NCBI GenBank assembly: GCA_033065855.1
Contig: JAVXUO010001194.1
Location: forward strand, 436,001 to 500,000
Direction of reading: 5' to 3'
Origin: Escallonia rubra
Lineage: Eukaryota; Streptophyta; Magnoliopsida; Escalloniales; Escalloniaceae
DNA length: 64,000 bases
In this document: piece after piece, positions 58,606 to 64,000 of the stretch
Layout: each line of letters begins with the position of its first letter
How positions within the stretch are numbered: the stretch's first letter is position 1
Notes under the pieces: model-generated
What the model saw: only the letters and a program-made list of their open reading frames with translations
Told to the model about the DNA's origin: nothing
Databases searched by the model: none
Made by a program: the position numbers and the translations under genes

Positions 58606-59055
58606 ACCCAGAGTTTTCTGCTTTCCTTGATATTGTGTTTTCACTAATGTAACCCTTATATTGTTTATTGCCTACATAGAAAATGTCACTATTTTGCTTC
58701 AGTAAAAGAATTATGTCAATTGTTGTCTTATGTCAATGATCACTTTGTTGCTTAGTGTGATTAATAGTGAGATGCTAAGGCTTAACAGAAAAGTATTTGA
58801 TGAGGACTCTCAGCAACTATCTTTGTTCCTCGTTGAGATTTTTAATCATTTACTTCTATTCTTCTTAAAAAATATGTATATAACAAGTTTGATTTTGAAC
58901 GCGATCTTGTGTCTTTACTATGAAGTGGCCGGATTTAGCTACAGTGTATAGCGATGATAGTATGACTACAACCCCATAAGGACTTGGAAAACTTGGGCTT
59001 CAATGCGATTTGTTGAAAGACTTGACATGGACAATATTGCACTGGTTCTAGTTAT

Positions 59056-59115
59056 AAAGGGCAGCTCCAGTGCATAACTATTGCAGGATCTGGGAAGGGT
59101 TGATAGACCATTAAA
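59056..59115 (+). mobile_element. Au-like SINE fragment
   Basis: AAGGGCAGCTCCAGTGCATA followed by TGCAGGATCTGGGAAGGGTT resembles the 5' part of the plant Au SINE family (AAGGGCAGCCCGGTGCA, then GGGTCTGGGGAAGGGT). Only this 5' part is recognisable. Approximate end. Confidence 0.5.
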
Positions 59116-59935
59116 GTGGAAAGAGTGTCCCATGCTAGTGGTGGTGGCGGTGGTGGTGGTTCTAGTTAGCACTCATTTGTCAATCTGATGGTTAAACGAG
59201 GCGAAGCTTGGCATTTAAGTTCTCGTAAGAATTTCAATATTTGACCAATCTGATAGTTGACCGTAGACTATACATCTCCTTTGTTTGTATGTCAAATCAT
59301 CTAGTTGCAGCTGCTTGCTCTTAACTATGTTCCTGTAACTAGATTGATGAATGAATCTCTTGAGAAATCCCTTTTTTGTGGTTATCATCAGCTACTAGAC
59401 CCGTGGTTGGGCATTTCTACCAAATTCACGGTTTTTGATACATGGTACGAGCCTAACTATTTTGCGTAATTAGACTCTGGTCAGTACTGCTCAGTGGATT
59501 GCTCTCTTCAGTACCTTCTCTGGTTGAATAAACAGACATTACATAATATCACCTAGCTTATCGTTGAGTGCCATGTAGCATAGGAATTTTGCTTCCTAGT
59601 TGCTACAGAAGGGGCGGCTTTTCCTCTCCATCACTTTTCATGGCAATTTTGTACCAATGTCAATCCCCTCTCTTCTAAAGATCCTTTACATGGGAGCGAG
59701 TTCAATCTAGATTCCTGCCTTGCTGGATCTAAAAATGAAATAGAAATCAAATACAACTGCATAACAAGTTGAATATTGGCTGATCATTGGTTCAAAACCC
59801 CATTCTCTTGATAGTGAATTACCCATGATGATCTTCTTTCTTTAGTAGAGCACAAGATATTGCTCCAGGTCTGCAAAATATTTCGTTCATGCTAACCTGA
59901 CGGGGAATCGACTAAAATTCATATAAGTTAGCGCC

Positions 59936-60275
59936 TATGTTAGATGGACTCGGTACAAGTGTCCAGGTCAGATACGTGTCCAAGTGTCGGGCTCGTCTAA
60001 TTTTTAAAATACAAGACACGGGGACACGACAAATTATTTATATCTAGCATTACTTATTAATTATTTTCCAGGTAAAATGATGTTTTATGTGAAGCACATG
60101 GTTTTAGTTGAGAATTTTTCTCGTCTCAAAACAAAACAAATTAAAGGAAAAACTAAAAGATAGTGTTCATAGTAGCATATCCGATGAGATGTGTCGGATA
60201 CATATCTCATATCCATGTCCAAGTGGTCTGTCCGACACGGGTACTTCACGCATTCTGAAGTGTCCATGTAACATA
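59936..60275. mobile_element. MITE with TATGTTA ends
   Basis: Starts TATGTTAGATGGAC and ends with the inverse GTCCATGTAACATA. AGTTAGCG is repeated on both sides (59926-59933 and 60276-60283), separated from the left end by two bases. Internal GTGTCC and GTCCGACACGGG motifs occur near both ends. Probably a Mutator- or hAT-related MITE; superfamily uncertain. Confidence 0.55.
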
Positions 60276-61296
60276 AGTTAGCGTTCGTGCAGCCAAAGTC
60301 AAGTTTATTTGCTTAATAGACACTGCAATCCAGAAAAAAAAAGTTAAAGAACCTAGAATTTCACACTCAGCAATTCAAATTAGCATAAACAAACCTGTTG
60401 GGCTTAGAGCCAAGCTGTCAACTCATTAGGAATCTCTTGGCAATGTCAGGTTCTCTTCTCATACATTCATTCATTCTGTTGTGGGTGGTCTTCCATCACT
60501 TGAGATTCGGAAAAGGAATGGCACTTTCGGAGTTCTAATCAAAAGTTGTTCTGACATTTCTCTTGAGTAAAATAGTTTGATTATAAGAGGAAAGTGCGTT
60601 GGCCATTAGACTTTCCCATTAAGGTGTGAGCCAGTAATAATTTACTGGACTTTACTGATATTAGATGGTATGTGAATTGCGTTGCCTACCAATACAAGTG
60701 AGCTTTTTCCGTGCAAATGGAAATGGGCCTCATCGATGCTCCTTGGTCTGTTTGTTTGATAGAAAGTTGTATTTATTGAATCAGATCATTGTGGCCTGTT
60801 GATACTTGATAGTGAAAACATGTTTCCCTGCTTCATATGCAGGGTCATGCTGGCCATGTCCCTATTTTACGGTCCTCGTAAGTCCAGTGCACCTTAAGGC
60901 ATGGTTTTTGCCTAGAAACATTGTAATGCTGCGCACGGTGACTGCAGCCTAGCCCTATGGAGTTAAATTGTACTCTTTTGGTTGAAGTATAGTTGTTCAG
61001 TGATGCTCATTGTTGCCTTCGTGCATAGCAGTTATGATGCTTTCTACAGACAACACCGTATAGAAACTGACAGAATTAGTTGAAACTGACTTTTGTGTAT
61101 ACAGTGGGACTGTGGGAGCGATGAAATCGGAAACTTGATTTATGTGTGTAAAAACATCAAGGTTTTAGTTTGTTAATTTAGTTGGTATACAACTGGCATC
61201 ATGGTCAGAGGTTGCTACTTTCTGGCCCAAATCTTAAAGCGTCGCTCTGAATTTATCATCTAACTATTGTTGTTTTCAGTGGAAAATTTTGAAGTT

Positions 61297-61365
61297 AGAA
61301 TGTAAGGTTACAAGAACATAGTTTGTTTGGCTGATCGACATCTAGGCTTGGTAAGGATGATCCTC
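61297..61365 (+). repeat. Copy 1 of a dispersed about 100 bp repeat
   Basis: Contains GGTTACAAGAACATAG, then GGCTGATCGACATCTAGGCT and TGGTAAGGATGATC. It matches three copies at 62588-63005. Confidence 0.6.
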
Positions 61366-61439
61366 AATTGGAACATTTTTGCTGATCTACTCTTACTGTT
61401 ATTTGCTTTATAACCTGCATCTTACCCGGCCCTCTTTAC

Positions 61440-61760
61440 TGTAAAGAGAATGTGTTCTGGGTTCGGACCAGTGGTTTCTCAGCCAATGCAGATGGAATCC
61501 CAAGTGAAAATGAGAGAGACAAAAATGCTGAGATATTTGGTCTCGAAGGCAGGCCAAATGGTGAATATTAAAGAAACCAGGTTTGTTACCGTCCTCAACA
61601 TTTTGAGCAATACATTGCTTCATGTGGATGCGTAGAAATTCTAGGAGACTGAGTTACCTTATTTGCCTGGTACCTAAAATCTTGTGTCAAGGAAACAGTG
61701 GGATTTCATCCTCCTGGACGACCATTGCTGCTCCTTCATGTGTCTCAAGTATCATATCGC
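61440..61760 (+). pseudogene. P450 pseudogene fragment (CYP76-like)
   Basis: About 61480-61640 translates to MRETKMLRYLVSKAGQMVNI and VTVLNILSN, matching the middle of CYP76 exon 1 (compare KVGEMVDFVGSKE and FATVFNILGN in the neighbour). From about 61640 to 61740 it switches to an exon 2 piece, with SCVKETVGFHPPG matching CVKETLRLHPPA. The I-helix part between them is gone, the ExxR arginine is lost, and there are frameshifts. A short AGAATGTGTTCTGGGTT at 61447 resembles the haem loop and may be another scrap. Confidence 0.65.
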
Positions 61761-62052
61761 TTAAAAAATGAAATCCAGAGCGTGACATGCGATATGTGTT
61801 ATTCATCAATTGTGAGAGTATGGCGTCTCTCTAAACTATGTAATTTGCAGACATTCATATTAATTCCAGTTCGAGCTTCAATCAGTTGAAAGATAATGAA
61901 ATGCCAAGTGGAAGCTTGAAGTGTCATAGAAGAAAACTAATTTTGGGTGGTGGGTTGCTTGTGTTTTCCCTAACAAAATGTCCTAATGAAGAAAGTTCAT
62001 AGAAGTTTCCCCCTCAACTCTTCCCAACAGAGTTCATGCCTCTCTGAAAGTC

Positions 62053-62480
62053 ATGGATCTCATAGCATTTACAAGAGATATAAATGTATTTCACCTTCTC
62101 CCTTGTCCCCAAAGCACCAAAACCACCCACCAGGGCCGTGTCCATGGCCTATTATAAGCAACATGCTCCACATGGGCAAACACCACGTATCTCCATGACC
62201 CGGTTTGCCAAACTTCATTGTCGACTCATCTCCCTTCAGCTTGGCTCCCAACTCCTTATCGTCCGCTCATCTCCAGAAGCTGCAACAGATATTCTCAAGA
62301 CCCGTGACCACCTCTTCTCTGCTACATGTATACCCACCCAAACACTCCCAGTTGTTCGCCTGAACACACTCGCGTGGGCTAGCAAGTGTAGCGTACACCG
62401 GAAGTCTATGTGGTCCTTTTGCAGGACTAAGCTGTTTTCTGTCGAAGCGATAGAGTCTGTACAGTCCCAAATGACGCGGC
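62053..62480 (+). pseudogene. P450 pseudogene, exon 1 start (CYP76-like)
   Basis: The sequence CTCTGAAAGTCATGGA before and at the ATG matches the intact gene's leader. The coding part shows HPPGPCPWPII, SPEAATDILKTRDHLFSAT and SFCRTKLFSVEAIES in shifting frames, matching exon 1 of the neighbouring P450 up to about residue 140. Then similarity stops. Frameshifts and internal stops make it non-functional. It lies downstream of the exon 2 scrap at 61.7 kb, so the pieces are out of gene order. Confidence 0.75.
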
Positions 62481-62587
62481 ACATTGGCCTAGCCTTAATA
62501 GATGATGATAACATATATAGGTTGTTAACATGCACATTTTTCTACGGCATAGCAGTGTAACTATGCAGCTTACTTTCACGCACGTGG

Positions 62588-63005
62588 AAGGTAGAATATA
62601 TAGGTACGAAAAGACAGTTTTATTGGCTGATAATCAACATGCAGGCTTGGTAAGGATGATCATGAAGCAATAGTAGTTTGATGTTATCTTCAAAGGTTCC
62701 TTCACCTTTCGATATCGTAAAAAAAAGGTTGTCGTGGTAACAAGTTTTGAAGGTAGAAATGTATGGTCACAAGAACCTAGTTTCATTGGCTAACCAATTA
62801 ACACATAGACTTGGTAAAGGATAATCCCGAAGCAATACCATTTTGATGGTGTCATGGAAGATAGATTTTCCCATTTAGTTGTACTTCAAAAAGGGGCGTT
62901 TTGATCATAAAGTAGATTATATGGTTACAAGAACCTAGTCTCTTGGCTGGTCCATCAACATCTAGACGTGGTAAGTAGGATCCAGAAGCAAGACCATTCT
63001 GATTC
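62588..63005 (+). repeat. Three diverged copies of an about 100 bp repeat
   Basis: Copies at about 62588-62692, 62751-62860 and 62919-63005. Each has a GGTTACAAGAACCTAG-like start, TTGGCTG and CTTGGTAAGGATGATC-like middle, and AAGCAATACCATTTTGAT-like end. A fourth, partial copy lies at 61297, before the pseudogene pieces. Confidence 0.7.
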
Positions 63006-63094
63006 CCCCACTCAAAGAAACTATACAGGAGCGGAAGTTCTAAATTCTAAGCTCAGCCATGGGATGGCTTTTAGCTTCTACCAATACCAGTGTT

Positions 63095-64000
63095 TAGACC
63101 TGGCAATCGGGTAAAACCGCTGGGTACGGGTAAAATCCGGTCGAGTACGGGTGAAACGGGTCGGGTATAATTTACCCGGATTTTCCCGGGTAGGATTTTT
63201 GGGAACCCGCACCCTATCCTTGCGGGTAGGGTATTACCCGCGGGTAAATCCTCAATTTCTGATTAATTATTTTTTAAATAAACAGAGTTTAATTAACTAC
63301 TAATTACACACATTTTAACCTCCAACAATCAAATACTAAATTGTTTCTCCATCAAAATTCATTACACAAAAATCTCAACATCTTTCCATCATAAAAATAA
63401 AACCAATATGAACATTTTTCAACAGTAAAAATAAAAAAAAAACAATCTGCACATCGAGAAGACACGACAACCATCAAAATCCACACTGAAAGTCTACCCA
63501 ACAAGGCAACAACCACAGAGACGGAGTGAAGGTGGCGATGGGGTCACGGTGATGACAGATCGGTGGCGACGCAGCCACGGTAGTGACTGACCGATGACGA
63601 CGGGGCCACGGTGTTGACAGATCGGTGACGACGGGGCCACGGTGTTGACAGATCGGTGACGACGGGGCCATGGTGGTGACGGATCGGCGACGACGGGGCC
63701 ACGGTGGTGACCGAACGGTGGCGGCGGAGATGCGGAGTGACCGATCGTGGCTGACCTACATGGCGTCGTGGGTGGAGTAAGGTGATTGTGACTACGACAG
63801 ATCTGTGAGAAAGAGAGAGACTTGAGAGAGGGAACTTGTGAGAGGGGATCTGTGAGGGAGAATTGAGAGGCAAAGGCGGCAAATCAAGTGGGAAGAAGAA
63901 GAAAATGAGAGCTTTAAACCCAAAAAAACTTATATATAGGCACATAATCGGGTAATTCCGGATACCCGGTAACCGACCCAAACTTACTCGGATTTTACGG
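63095..64000. mobile_element. hAT-like element, cut by the window end
   Basis: Starts TAGACCTGGCAATCGGGT, a hAT-style end, followed by many CGGGTA and TACCCGG subterminal motifs. The same motifs return at the window end (GATACCCGG). The right terminus is outside the window, so no target duplication can be checked. The interior contains a 31 bp minisatellite and a purine-rich stretch. Confidence 0.5.
63530..63725. repeat. 31 bp minisatellite, about six copies
   Basis: CGGGGCCA recurs at 63601, 63632, 63663 and 63694, each within a GATCGGTGACGACGGGGCCA-like unit, with more diverged units before. The long open frames across it simply translate the repeat. Confidence 0.85.

Larger units (their letters stand above)
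58606..61440. other. P450 downstream region, no gene recognised
   Basis: Begins with the 3' untranslated sequence of the P450 gene. Contains an Au-type SINE fragment and a 340 bp MITE (both listed) and a GGTGGT microsatellite at about 59.14 kb. No other coding sequence seen. Confidence 0.5.

Noticed and set aside
63474-63981. Minus-strand 145 aa open frame at the window end
   Set aside because: Mostly a translation of the 31 bp minisatellite, in a probable hAT element.

Overview
This is a plant nuclear window, most likely from a eudicot and possibly an asterid (weak inference). It has intron-rich genes with GT-AG introns, plant-only families (SEUSS-like co-regulator, PP2 F-box protein, CYP76-type P450), and a dense load of hAT, Mutator-like, CACTA, Stowaway, SINE and LTR-element insertions. 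No bacterial, organellar, CRISPR, rRNA or tRNA gene content was seen. All gene models are hand-spliced from the genomic sequence. The exon phases add up and give full-length proteins for the six host genes.

Layout. 0-3.5 kb: a 1.55 kb terminal-inverted-repeat element carrying a near-perfect 172 bp hairpin. 3.5-10.7 kb (+): a SEUSS-LIKE 2 (SLK2) gene, nine coding exons, 857 aa. 11.7-16.7 kb (-): an F-box protein of the Arabidopsis At4g00755 type, five exons, 368 aa, convergent with SLK2. 18.3-20.8 kb: a GC-rich block of several tandem repeat families that ends in promoter-like sequence, probably an LTR fossil. 22.9-25.9 kb (-): an F-box/PP2 lectin-domain protein (PP2-A13 type), three exons, 294 aa. 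30.6-39.8 kb (-): a BIG BROTHER-like RING-H2 E3 ligase, seven coding exons, only 240 aa spread over 9.3 kb. Its introns hold a 2.3 kb Mutator-like element with a perfect 9 bp target duplication and a Copia remnant. 43.7-49.2 kb (-): the RPB6 subunit shared by nuclear RNA polymerases, six exons, 143 aa. One intron holds two nested hAT elements, each with a perfect 8 bp target duplication. 49.8-56.5 kb: an old, broken Ty1/Copia element on the minus strand, itself split by a 1.9 kb CACTA element that carries the last exon of an aquaporin (PIP) gene. 56.7-58.6 kb (+): an apparently intact CYP76-type cytochrome P450, 487 aa, starting about 150 bp from the Copia LTR. 61.4-62.5 kb: scrambled P450 pseudogene pieces among about 100 bp repeats. 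63.1 kb to the end: the start of another hAT-like element.

The genes do not form a pathway. Three of the six are predicted ubiquitin-ligase components, which may be chance. The main interest is structural: nested, datable transposon insertions in introns and next to a promoter, an exon capture by a CACTA element, an RPB6 intron that is open in frame, and a RING finger whose last two zinc ligands sit on a separate 30 nt exon. No clearly new biological system was found.
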